Assembly (NCBI RefSeq): GCF_000169195.2
Contig: NC_016023.1
Coordinates: 3,038,001 to 3,102,000, forward strand
Direction: 5' to 3'
Length of the DNA: 64,000 nucleotides
Origin: Heyndrickxia coagulans 36D1
GTDB taxonomy: Bacteria > Bacillota > Bacilli > Bacillales > Bacillaceae_C
Both the position numbers and the translations under genes were made by a program. Below are positions 7,791 through 15,709 of the stretch, piece after piece (positions within the stretch are counted from its first letter, which is position 1; each line of letters opens with the position of its first letter). The notes under the pieces are model-generated. The model was not told the DNA's origin and did not search any database. It saw only the letters and a list, made by a program, of their open reading frames with translations.

Positions 7791-9462
7791 CCGCATGCCC
7801 CTCCTCTTTCCGTATCGCTTCCGCAAATTCGATCATTTGGGTGAGATTTTCCATTTTGATGTTCATTTCGCCTTCTGATTGCGAGTTTTGGAAGACATCC
7901 AGCAGATGGTCTTCCAGTTTTCCGAATTCGAGCCGGGTCAGAATTTCATCGAGTTCCCCGATCACCCGCTCAAACAAATGGATTTTTTCGTACAACAGTT
8001 TCAGAATATGTTCTTCAACCGTATTTTTGGTCGCAAAGTTGTAAATATGCACGTCCTTTTCCTGGCCGAGGCGGTGGACGCGCCCGATCCTTTGCTCGAG
8101 CCGCATCGGGTTCCACGGCAGGTCAAAATTGATCATATGGTGGCAAAATTGCAGGTTGATCCCTTCACCGCCCGCTTCTGTCGCAATGAGCACCTGGGCG
8201 TGGTTTTCAAACAGCTGCCGCATCCAGTCTTTTTTGCCGCGCTTAAAGCCGCCGCGGAACGGGACGGATGAAATGCCGTGTTGTTTTAAAAACCATTGCA
8301 GGTAAAGCTGTGTTGCCCGGTATTCCGTAAAAATAATCACTTTATCATCAATGTTTTGGATCAGCTCGAGCGCTTTTTCCGCTTTTGAATTGGTTTTTAC
8401 CGCTTCAATTTTCTGGATCAGCGCAGCAACGGTTTCTTCTAAAACGGGCGAGGGCTGCTCCGTTTTTTTCAGCAGGTTTTTTAAGGTTACAAAAACGGCT
8501 TCCCGGCTCGAACACGCCTCGCGCTGCAGCGTCAACAGCGAAAAGCCGGCGCGGCTGTACGATTCGCTGCCTTGCCGGATCGTTTGCAGCGCGTCATACA
8601 GTTCGCGCTCTTCTTTACTGAAGTCAATCAGCACCGTTTCAACGCGCCGTTTTGTCCATTCCACCCCGGTGTTTGTGCGCCGGTTCCGGATCATCACTTT
8701 GCTGACCAGCTCCCGCAAATGTTCGTCTTCCTTCACCTGCCTGTCCCCTTTTTTATATTTTTTGCTGAAATTCGATTCGCTGCCTAAATGGCCTGGCTTT
8801 AAAAGGGAGACAAGGTGGAAGATTTCATCGATCCGGTTTTGAATCGGTGTTGCCGTCAAAAGCAGGCAGAATTTCTTCTTTAAGCCTTGAACAAAGGCGT
8901 AATTTTTTGTATTCGGATTTTTTAACTTATGCGCCTCGTCAATAATAATCATGTCATACTGCTGCTTGTAAATGATGTCACGGTGCGGGCTTCTTTTTGC
9001 GGTGTCAATGGAAGAGACAACACAGTCATACTGCTCCCACATATAACTTTTCTTTTGCCCGACAGCGGGGATATGGAATTTGCTGTTCAGTTCCGCGACC
9101 CATTGCGATACGAGCGACGCCGGAACTAAAATGAGCACTTTTTTTGCTAGCCCGCGAATCATATATTCTTTTAAAATAAGGCCGGCTTCAATCGTTTTTC
9201 CAAGCCCGACTTCATCCGCCAAAATGGCTTTGCCGTTCATTTTTTCAACGACCTGGCGGGCAACCTCCAGCTGGTGCGCAAGCGGTTTGACATTGGCCAG
9301 ATGCTTTGGCGCCTGCAATCCTTCAAATTCAGGAATGACCAGCCGTTTTTCCATTTCCACTGCAAGCTTATAAAGTTCCCATTTTCCCCACGGCCCGTCG
9401 TCCTGATAGCGTTCCATCAATCCCGTTTCCCATGAGCGGTCAAATTCAATGTTGACTTCCAT
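7759..9462 (-). CDS. yqhH: SNF2-family DEAD/DEAH helicase YqhH
   Basis: A 567-residue SWI2/SNF2-type ATPase. Motif I is DEVGLGKTIEAG, motif II DEAH (IIIDEAHKLKN), motif III LLLTATPIQN; the second RecA domain shows IIFTEYRATQ, ATEAGGEGINLQFCHHMINFDLPWNP and QRIGRVHRLGQ (motif VI with arginine finger). No extra DNA-binding or nuclease domain is visible. Such stand-alone bacterial SNF2 proteins of the RapA type remodel nucleic acid-protein complexes; the role of YqhH is unknown. Start ATG 9462 follows AAGGAG at 10 nt; an upstream ATG at 9498 lacks one. Divergent from the gcv operon. Confidence 0.9.
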   Translation of the reverse strand: MEVNIEFDRSWETGLMERYQDDGPWGKWELYKLAVEMEKRLVIPEFEGLQAPKHLANVKPLAHQLEVARQVVEKMNGKAILADEVGLGKTIEAGLILKEYMIRGLAKKVLILVPASLVSQWVAELNSKFHIPAVGQKKSYMWEQYDCVVSSIDTAKRSPHRDIIYKQQYDMIIIDEAHKLKNPNTKNYAFVQGLKKKFCLLLTATPIQNRIDEIFHLVSLLKPGHLGSESNFSKKYKKGDRQVKEDEHLRELVSKVMIRNRRTNTGVEWTKRRVETVLIDFSKEERELYDALQTIRQGSESYSRAGFSLLTLQREACSSREAVFVTLKNLLKKTEQPSPVLEETVAALIQKIEAVKTNSKAEKALELIQNIDDKVIIFTEYRATQLYLQWFLKQHGISSVPFRGGFKRGKKDWMRQLFENHAQVLIATEAGGEGINLQFCHHMINFDLPWNPMRLEQRIGRVHRLGQEKDVHIYNFATKNTVEEHILKLLYEKIHLFERVIGELDEILTRLEFGKLEDHLLDVFQNSQSEGEMNIKMENLTQMIEFAEAIRKEEGHADAAGRNTSIS

Positions 9463-9542
9463 GCTGCCTGCACTCCTTTTCCAATCGTCCCCGATCATCG
9501 TTTTCGATTTCTTACAGCCGCTTTTTATTTTAAAAAATTCAA

Positions 9543-9572
9543 TTGATTTTCAGAATGGTGTCATGATACGAT
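9543..9572 (+). promoter_or_regulatory. Candidate sigma-A promoter of the gcv operon
   Basis: TTGATT (9543-9548) and TACGAT (9567-9572) separated by 18 nt, about 110 nt before the glycine aptamers. Only moderately close to consensus; other positions in this AT-rich stretch are possible. Confidence 0.35.
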
Positions 9573-9674
9573 GAAACTGATCAAGAGTTTTTACAGGTTA
9601 TACAGGGAAAAATCGTATCGAACAGCCTGCATCAGGCATTTTAACTTTAGTATGCCCGATTTTGAACTGAATAT

Positions 9675-9853
9675 TGGCGGATGAGAATAAGAGGAGAGAC
9701 TGCATTTTTTGCAGCGCCGACGGAGCAAGCGGAAACGTGAATCTCTCAGGCAAAAAGACTCTTAATTTGACGCATCTCTGGAGAGCGCTTCTTTTCGGGA
9801 AGCCACCAAAGGGGAAAACCGTCTTTCGGTAAACTTTCAGGTGCAAGGACAGG
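9675..9853 (+). promoter_or_regulatory. Tandem glycine riboswitch (two aptamers)
   Basis: The leader of gcvT contains two consecutive glycine aptamers. The first (about 9681-9762) shows GGAGAGACTGC, GCGCCGACGGAGCAA and AATCTCTCAGGCAAAAAGAC; the second (about 9772-9853) shows CTCTGGAGAGCGC, GCCACCAAAGGGG and ACTTTCAGGTGCAAGGACAG. These are the conserved core segments of the gcvT RNA motif. A terminator hairpin overlaps the end of the second aptamer, so the switch is expected to read through when glycine is bound, turning on the glycine cleavage genes when glycine is in excess. Confidence 0.95.
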
Positions 9854-9893
9854 GAATATTTCGTGAAGCAGGCGGAATATTCCCTGTTTTTTT
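9850..9893 (+). terminator. Riboswitch-controlled terminator
   Basis: Stem CAGGGAATATT (9850-9860) / AATATTCCCTG (9876-9886) followed by T7. The left arm begins in the 3' end of aptamer 2 (GGACAG), which lets glycine binding compete with terminator formation. Confidence 0.9.
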
Positions 9894-9939
9894 GCCCCCG
9901 GATCCACGTCCGGATAAAAAACAAAATGGAGGGGTACGA

Positions 9940-11061
9940 ATGCCGGAATTAAAACGGACGCCATTATATGATGTATACCGGAAATACGGTGCAAAAACGA
10001 CCGATTTCGGCGGCTGGGAACTGCCGGTGCAATTTTCGGGCATTAAAGCCGAACACGAAGCCGTCCGTACGCGGGCAGGCCTGTTTGATGTTTCGCATAT
10101 GGGCGAAATCCTGGTGGAGGGGCCTCAAAGCCTTGGCTTTCTTCAAAAAATGATGACGAACGATGTGTCCAAATTGAAGCCGGGTGCTGCCCAATATACC
10201 GCCATGTGCAATGAAGCCGGCGGCACAGTCGATGATTTGCTGGTTTACCAATTGGGCGAAAACCGGTATTGGCTCGTGGTGAATGCCGCCAATACGGAAA
10301 AAGATTATAAGTGGCTTGTTTCACACCGGACGGAGGATGTTTCCATAACGGACATCAGCGCATCGGTTGCCCAGCTCGCGCTCCAGGGGCCGCTTGCTAC
10401 GGAAGTGATGCAAAAACTTGCGCCAGAAGCGGATGTTTTCTCCATTCCAACGTTTTCATTTATTGAAAACGCAAAGGTTGCCGGTTGTAAAGTATTGCTT
10501 TCAAGAACCGGTTACACGGGCGAAGACGGCTTTGAAATTTACTGCCGCAGTGAAGATGCGCTGAAGCTGTGGGATGAGATATTGGCGAAAGGCCGGGAAA
10601 AAGGCGTTTTGCCGTGCGGGCTCGGAGCAAGGGATACGCTCCGCTTTGAAGCCGGGCTCTGTCTTTACGGCCAGGAGCTGGCGGAAGACATTTCCCCGCT
10701 TGAAGCCGGCATCGGTTTTGCTGTAAAGCTTAAGAAGGAAGCGGATTTTATCGGGAAGCAGGCGCTCCTTGCACAGAAAGCAGAAGGCCTGAAACGGCGC
10801 CTTGCTGGGATTGAAATGATCGGTCGCGGCATTCCGCGCCACGGATACAGCGTTTATGCAGGGGATGAGCGGATTGGCACGGTGACAACCGGGACACAGT
10901 CGCCGACTTTAAAGAAAAATATCGGTCTTGCCCTTTTGCGTGTACCGTGGGACGCACCCGGCACCGAAGTAGAAGTGGACGTCCGTTCCAAAAAGATTAA
11001 AGCCGTCGTTGTCCAAACACCGTTCTATAAAAAGCCAAAAAACGGAGGAGGGGAAAAGTGA
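9940..11061 (+). CDS. gcvT: Glycine cleavage system T-protein (aminomethyltransferase)
   Basis: A 373-residue tetrahydrofolate-dependent aminomethyltransferase: releases ammonia from the aminomethyl group on lipoyl H-protein and makes 5,10-methylene-THF. N-terminal [26 protein letters not shown], the folate-binding TNDVSKL and the catalytic Asp region [10 protein letters not shown] are all present; the C-terminal barrel ends with [24 protein letters not shown] 9940 has ATGGAGGGG before it. First gene of gcvT-gcvPA-gcvPB under the glycine riboswitch; gcvH is not in the window, as usual for Bacillus. Confidence 0.96.
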   Translation: MPELKRTPLYDVYRKYGAKTTDFGGWELPVQFSGIKAEHEAVRTRAGLFDVSHMGEILVEGPQSLGFLQKMMTNDVSKLKPGAAQYTAMCNEAGGTVDDLLVYQLGENRYWLVVNAANTEKDYKWLVSHRTEDVSITDISASVAQLALQGPLATEVMQKLAPEADVFSIPTFSFIENAKVAGCKVLLSRTGYTGEDGFEIYCRSEDALKLWDEILAKGREKGVLPCGLGARDTLRFEAGLCLYGQELAEDISPLEAGIGFAVKLKKEADFIGKQALLAQKAEGLKRRLAGIEMIGRGIPRHGYSVYAGDERIGTVTTGTQSPTLKKNIGLALLRVPWDAPGTEVEVDVRSKKIKAVVVQTPFYKKPKNGGGEK

Positions 11062-12410
11062 TGCATCGCTACCTGCCGATGACGGAAGAAGATAAACGTG
11101 AGATGCTGGATGCGATCGGAGTCCGAAGCGTCGGGGAACTGTTTTCCGACATTCCCGAAAAAGTGCGGTTTAAAGGGGATTACCGGATCAAAAAAGCAAA
11201 ATCGGAAACGGCGCTGTTAAAAGAACTGTCAGAACTTGCGGGGAAAAATGCCAATTTAAAAGAATATGCCTCTTTTTTGGGGGCGGGGGTTTACGACCAC
11301 TATATTCCAACGGTCGTGGACCATGTGATCTCAAGATCCGAATTTTATACGGCCTATACACCTTACCAGCCGGAAATCTCGCAAGGTGAACTGCAGGCTA
11401 TCTTTGAATTCCAGACGATGATATGCGAGCTGACCGGCATGGATGTGGCCAACTCCTCGATGTATGACGGCGGCACGTCCATGGCTGAAGCGGCCATGCT
11501 GGCGGCCGGGCAGATGAAGAGAAAGAAAGTATTGGTTTCAAAAGCTGTCCATCCGGAGTACCGGGCCGTTTTACATACTTATGCCAAGGGAAAAGGCATC
11601 ACCGTGGAAGAAATACCGCTCGCAGACGGCTGCACCGATCTGGAAGCAGCTAAAAAACAAATAGACGGCGGGACAGCTGCTGTCATCGTCCAGTACCCGA
11701 ACTTTTTCGGTTCGCTTGAACGGTTAAAAGAAATCGGCGAACTGGCCCATGCCGAAAAAGCTTTGTTTGTTGTATCCGCCAATCTGCTTGCCCTTGGGGT
11801 GCTTGCGCCGCCGGGGGATTTCGGCGCCGATATTACAACCGGCGATTGCCAGGTTTTCGGCATTCCAACTGCATTCGGCGGCCCGCATTGCGGCTACTTT
11901 GCTACAACGTCAAAACTAATGCGGAAAATGCCGGGGCGGCTCGTCGGCGAAACGGTCGACGAGAACGGGAAAAGGGGGTATGTGCTTACGCTCCAGGCGC
12001 GCGAACAGCATATCCGCCGCAATAAAGCGACGTCCAATATTTGCTCTAACCAGGCGCTCAATGCCCTTGCCGCATCGGTGGCCATGAGCGCCCTCGGCAA
12101 AAAAGGCGTAAAAGAAATGGCACTGGCCAATATGGCAAAAGCACAGTACGCAAAAAAGAAATTGGCGGAAAAAGGGTTTGAAATTCCGTTTTCGTCTCCT
12201 TTTTTCAATGAGTTTCCCGTGAAATTGCCAAAAAGTGTTCAAGAAGTAAATGAACATTTATTGCAGAAAAAAATCATCGGCGGTTATGATGTGAGCAAGG
12301 ATTACCCGGAATTTGCCGGTTGCATGCTCATTGCCGTGACGGAATTGCGGTCAAAAGAAGAAATTGACCAATTGGCTGAAGAAATGGGGGTCGTGTGTGA
12401 TGGCGAATGA
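11061..12410 (+). CDS. gcvPA: Glycine dehydrogenase (decarboxylating) subunit 1
   Basis: A 449-residue alpha subunit of the two-chain P-protein that decarboxylates glycine with PLP and passes the aminomethyl group to lipoyl-H. The start [16 protein letters not shown] and the segments [18 protein letters not shown] and GGPHCGYFA match the subunit 1 family; the PLP lysine is on subunit 2. ATG 11061 shares one base with the gcvT stop codon and follows GGAGGAGGGG. The next gene begins inside its 3' end. Length and motifs are normal. Confidence 0.96.
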   Translation: MHRYLPMTEEDKREMLDAIGVRSVGELFSDIPEKVRFKGDYRIKKAKSETALLKELSELAGKNANLKEYASFLGAGVYDHYIPTVVDHVISRSEFYTAYTPYQPEISQGELQAIFEFQTMICELTGMDVANSSMYDGGTSMAEAAMLAAGQMKRKKVLVSKAVHPEYRAVLHTYAKGKGITVEEIPLADGCTDLEAAKKQIDGGTAAVIVQYPNFFGSLERLKEIGELAHAEKALFVVSANLLALGVLAPPGDFGADITTGDCQVFGIPTAFGGPHCGYFATTSKLMRKMPGRLVGETVDENGKRGYVLTLQAREQHIRRNKATSNICSNQALNALAASVAMSALGKKGVKEMALANMAKAQYAKKKLAEKGFEIPFSSPFFNEFPVKLPKSVQEVNEHLLQKKIIGGYDVSKDYPEFAGCMLIAVTELRSKEEIDQLAEEMGVVCDGE

Positions 12411-13860
12411 AGGAATGCCGCTCATTTTTGAACGGTCCAAATCGGGCCGGATCGCGTACAGCTTGCCGGAAATGGACGTGCCGGAAGTGGACGCTTTTGA
12501 CATTTTTCCGCCTGAATACGTCCGCAAACAGGATGCGGAACTGCCGGAAGTGTCGGAACTGGATTTAATGCGGCACTACACAAAGCTGTCAGAAAACAAC
12601 CACGGCGTCGATTCCGGCTTTTACCCGCTCGGATCCTGCACGATGAAATACAATCCGAAAATCAATGAAACGGTTGCGCGCTTTCCGGGATTTGCCCATA
12701 TCCACCCGCTTCAAGATGAAAGCACCGTCCAGGGGGCGCTCGGGCTGATGTATGACTTGCAGGAACATTTAAAAGAGATTACCGGCATGGATGAGGTGAC
12801 CTTGCAGCCTGCTGCCGGCGCCCACGGGGAATGGACCGGGCTGATGCTGATCCGTGCTTTCCATGAAGCAAACGGGGATACAAAGCGGACAAAAGTGATC
12901 ATTCCCGACTCCGCCCACGGCACCAACCCGGCTTCCGCGTCCGTTGCCGGCTTCGAAACGGTCACTGTGAAGTCGAATGAAGAAGGGCTTGTCGATCTCG
13001 ACGACTTAAGAAAAATTGCCGGGGAAGATACCGCGGCGCTCATGCTTACCAATCCGAATACGCTCGGGCTGTTTGAAGCGCATATCCTTGAAATGGCGGA
13101 GATCATCCATGACGCGGGCGGCAAACTGTATTATGACGGTGCCAACTTGAATGCCGTGCTTGCGAAGGCGCGCCCGGGCGATATGGGATTCGATGTTGTC
13201 CACCTGAATCTTCATAAAACGTTCACAGGCCCCCACGGCGGCGGTGGCCCGGGTTCGGGTCCGGTCGGCGTCAAAAAAGAGCTGATCCCGTTTTTGCCGG
13301 TGCCGGTTGTTGCGAAAAAAGGCGACCGCTATGTGCTGGATGAAGACCGGCCGCAATCGATCGGCAGGGTAAAGCCGTTTTACGGCAATTTCGGCATCAA
13401 TGTCCGGGCCTATACGTATATCCGTTCAATGGGGCCGGATGGCTTGCGGGAAGTGACCGAGAATGCGGTGATCAATGCCAATTATATGATGAGGAAACTG
13501 GCGCCGTATTACGACCTGCCGTATGACCGCCATTGTAAACATGAATTTGTGTTAAGCGGCAGGCGCCAGAAAAAACTCGGGGTGCGGACGTTTGATATTG
13601 CCAAGCGGCTGCTTGATTTCGGCTTCCATCCGCCAACTGTGTATTTCCCGCTCAATGTGGAAGAGTGCATGATGATTGAGCCGACGGAAACAGAGTCGAA
13701 GGAAACGCTGGATGCCTTTATTGACGCGATGATCCAAATCGCAAAAGAAGCGGAGGAAAATCCGGAAATCGTCCAGGAAGCCCCGCATACAACCATTGTC
13801 AAACGCCTGGATGAAACGCGGGCGGCACGAAAACCGGTTTTGCGTTATGTGAAAAAATAA
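12400..13860 (+). CDS. gcvPB: Glycine dehydrogenase (decarboxylating) subunit 2
   Basis: A 486-residue beta subunit of P-protein. It carries the PLP-binding lysine in [19 protein letters not shown] and the conserved [10 protein letters not shown] and [10 protein letters not shown] segments. ATG 12400 lies 11 nt inside the end of gcvPA. Last gene of the operon, followed by a strong hairpin that also serves the convergent yqhL. Confidence 0.96.
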   Translation: MANEGMPLIFERSKSGRIAYSLPEMDVPEVDAFDIFPPEYVRKQDAELPEVSELDLMRHYTKLSENNHGVDSGFYPLGSCTMKYNPKINETVARFPGFAHIHPLQDESTVQGALGLMYDLQEHLKEITGMDEVTLQPAAGAHGEWTGLMLIRAFHEANGDTKRTKVIIPDSAHGTNPASASVAGFETVTVKSNEEGLVDLDDLRKIAGEDTAALMLTNPNTLGLFEAHILEMAEIIHDAGGKLYYDGANLNAVLAKARPGDMGFDVVHLNLHKTFTGPHGGGGPGSGPVGVKKELIPFLPVPVVAKKGDRYVLDEDRPQSIGRVKPFYGNFGINVRAYTYIRSMGPDGLREVTENAVINANYMMRKLAPYYDLPYDRHCKHEFVLSGRRQKKLGVRTFDIAKRLLDFGFHPPTVYFPLNVEECMMIEPTETESKETLDAFIDAMIQIAKEAEENPEIVQEAPHTTIVKRLDETRAARKPVLRYVKK

Positions 13861-13864
13861 AAAG

Positions 13865-13896
13865 AAAAATGCCGCAGCATTGCCGCGGCATTTTTT
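13865..13896. terminator. Bidirectional terminator gcvPB / yqhL
   Basis: Stem AATGCCGC (13868-13875) / GCGGCATT (13885-13892) with A5 before and T6 after, between convergent genes. Confidence 0.88.
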
Positions 13897-14281
13897 ATTT
13901 CCCTGATTTGATTTTGCCTGTCCAGTTTTTAAAGCCGCCTTTCAACTGGTAAAGGTCGCGGCAGCCGTTTTTATAAAGCATTTCAGCGGCGCGCCCGGTG
14001 CGCGTCCCGTTCTGGCAATATAAATAAACCGGTTTATCGGTCCGGATCTCTTTTAATCTCATTTTCAGCTGAGACAGCGGAATATTGCGTGCGCCTAAAA
14101 TATGTCCGTTTGCAAATTCATTCGGTTCGCGCACATCAATGAGCTGCGCTTTGCGGTAACCCGCCTTGAATTCTTCTTCCGTCAAGCTTTTCAGGATTTT
14201 TTTCTGCCGGTAGTATCTGGCGAGAGTATATGCTACTACCGCAACAATAACAATGATGAGTGTGTACCACGATTGTGACAT
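13895..14281 (-). CDS. yqhL: Membrane-anchored rhodanese-like protein YqhL
   Basis: A 128-residue protein with one N-terminal membrane helix (residues 5-23) and a single rhodanese domain. The active-site loop is CQNGTRTGRA with the catalytic Cys, preceded by the LIDVREPNEFANGHI segment. Such proteins move sulfane sulfur, but the substrate is unknown. GGGGGC-type ribosome-binding sequence precedes the ATG at 14281. The same neighbour order gcvPB-yqhL-lipM occurs in B. subtilis. A link with lipoate assembly next door is only suggested by context. Confidence 0.9.
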   Translation of the reverse strand: MSQSWYTLIIVIVAVVAYTLARYYRQKKILKSLTEEEFKAGYRKAQLIDVREPNEFANGHILGARNIPLSQLKMRLKEIRTDKPVYLYCQNGTRTGRAAEMLYKNGCRDLYQLKGGFKNWTGKIKSGK

Positions 14282-14527
14282 CTTTCGTGCCCCCTTTCTT
14301 ACCTGATGCGCTATCTACTATTATATTCGTGTTGCGCTTCTGAATCAAAATCTTTTTTTAAGAAACATGTCACCGCTATTTTTTCCGTTTTTTCCGTCTG
14401 AAAAGCCCGTAACCGTTCTGTTTTAAGCACCAGCGGAAAAATCGGCACAAACTTGAGCGGGGCTTTGCCGTTTTTCGTCGTTTTTTGGTAAACTGGTAAA
14501 GTGATATTTTAAAGAAGAGGGGTACAT

Positions 14528-15364
14528 ATGGGAAAAGAAACCTGGTTGTTTGTAGATTCAGGCCACTGTCCGCCGTTTTTTAACATGGCGCTGGATGAGG
14601 CCCTGCTTGACTGGCACAGCAAAGGGGAGATCCCGCCAGCCATCCGCTTTTACGGCTGGGATCCGGCCACCCTTTCAATCGGGTATTTCCAGCGGGCAAA
14701 ACAGGAAATCGATCTCGAAGCGGTAAAACGATACGGGCTCGGTTTTGTCCGGCGACCGACAGGGGGAAGGGCTGTTTTGCACGAGCACGAGCTGACCTAC
14801 AGCGTGATCGTGTCGGAAGCGCATCCGGATATGCCGAAAACGGTCACGAAAGCCTACCGTGTCATTTCAGAGGGGCTTGTCAGGGGATTTCGTGCGCTCG
14901 GCCTGGAGGCGTATTTTGCAGTGCCGCGAACGGAAGCAGAACGGGAGGCACTAAGGTCTCCGCATTCTTCGGTTTGTTTTGATACGCCGAGCTGGTACGA
15001 ACTGGTCGTGGAAGGGCGAAAAGTCGCCGGCAGCGCACAGACGCGGCAGAAAGGCGTCATTTTGCAGCACGGCTCGATTTTGCTCGATATGGATGAGGAC
15101 AAGCTGTTCAGCCTGTTTAAATATCCGAATGACAGAGTGAGAGAAAGGATGCAGCGGAGTTTTAAGAAAAAGGCGGTTGCAATCAATGAGCTGCGCAACG
15201 TTCCCGTCACATACGAGGAGGCAAAAGAGGCTTTCCATAAGGGGTTTGAAGAAGGGCTCGGCATCCGGCTGGAACCGTACACGCTGACGCCGGCGCAACA
15301 GGCGTATGTCGAAGAACTGGCAGACAGAAGGTACCGGTCGGATGAATGGAATTTTAAGAGATAA
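14528..15364 (+). CDS. lipM: Octanoyl-[GcvH] protein N-octanoyltransferase LipM
   Basis: A 278-residue biotin/lipoate-protein-ligase-fold transferase that moves octanoate from acyl carrier protein to H-protein (GcvH), the first step of lipoate synthesis in Bacillus. The catalytic Cys is at residue 150 in [14 protein letters not shown], and the lysine motif KVAGSAQTR follows, matching LipM rather than LipL. The [18 protein letters not shown] segment is the acyl-binding loop. GAAGAGG precedes ATG 14528. Fits functionally with the glycine cleavage operon next door and the lipoyl enzyme bkdB at 58 kb. Confidence 0.95.
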   Translation: MGKETWLFVDSGHCPPFFNMALDEALLDWHSKGEIPPAIRFYGWDPATLSIGYFQRAKQEIDLEAVKRYGLGFVRRPTGGRAVLHEHELTYSVIVSEAHPDMPKTVTKAYRVISEGLVRGFRALGLEAYFAVPRTEAEREALRSPHSSVCFDTPSWYELVVEGRKVAGSAQTRQKGVILQHGSILLDMDEDKLFSLFKYPNDRVRERMQRSFKKKAVAINELRNVPVTYEEAKEAFHKGFEEGLGIRLEPYTLTPAQQAYVEELADRRYRSDEWNFKR

Positions 15365-15709
15365 ATGAACATTTGTTTTTTTAGCGGCCAGAGGTATGAT
15401 TTTTCGCTTTTTCCTTTAGTGCCGCGCTTTTTATGGCTGCTTTTTTGATGCAAGCGGCAAATTTTTTCGTTATGCCCGGGTTTGCCTGCTTTTTCGGGGT
15501 ATTTCTCAGATTTTCGGCATGGTTTATTCTTTTTTTCATTTGACAAAAAGAAAGAGGTTTGACCTAAACACAATATATGGTATATAAAAACAAAATGTCA
15601 ATACAATATCTAGTATTTTTGCTTGCAATTTTTCCCTGCGGTGTGCTATTTTAAAGGAGGCAGAACCACCAGAGAATTTGCATGGAGAAATAGAGAAGGA
15701 GTTGTCGTT
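15365..15709. other. Intergenic region upstream of nrdJ
   Basis: A 345-nt stretch without a convincing gene. The first 190 nt are T-rich on the plus strand and show no clear signal. The last 150 nt hold a promoter, two NrdR-like boxes and two ribosome-binding sequences, listed separately. A good AAAGGAGG at 15653-15660 has no start codon at a useful distance; the next ATG (15682) opens only Met-Glu-Lys-stop. Confidence 0.6.
15559..15616 (+). promoter_or_regulatory. nrdJ promoter with two NrdR-box-like sites
   Basis: TTGACC (15559-15564) and TATATA (15581-15586) form a good sigma-A promoter. Two 16-mers resembling the NrdR box (ACACWATATATWGTGT) lie here: ACACAATATATGGTAT at 15568-15583, inside the promoter spacer and -10, and ATACAATATCTAGTAT at 15601-15616. 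Their starts are 33 bp apart, about three helical turns, the arrangement known for the ATP/dATP-sensing repressor NrdR at ribonucleotide reductase promoters. Binding is inferred, not shown. Confidence 0.7.

Noticed and set aside
7759-9462. SNF2 helicase yqhH plus yqhG as a phage-defence system (DISARM- or Z-type).
   Set aside because: The pair is core genome in Bacillus at the same place, lacks nuclease or methylase partners, and carries no sign of transfer.
15384-15540. A 51-residue basic ORF on the minus strand (MKKRINHAENL... ending TSGR) upstream of nrdJ.
   Set aside because: No ribosome-binding sequence precedes its ATG (the upstream bases are CCTCTTT on that strand), the composition is only Lys/Ala-rich, and it lies in T-rich spacer DNA. 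Probably chance.
14854-15573. A 239-codon minus-strand frame opposite lipM.
   Set aside because: It mirrors the lipM coding sequence and low-complexity spacer, shows no domain, and has no ribosome-binding site; shadow frame.
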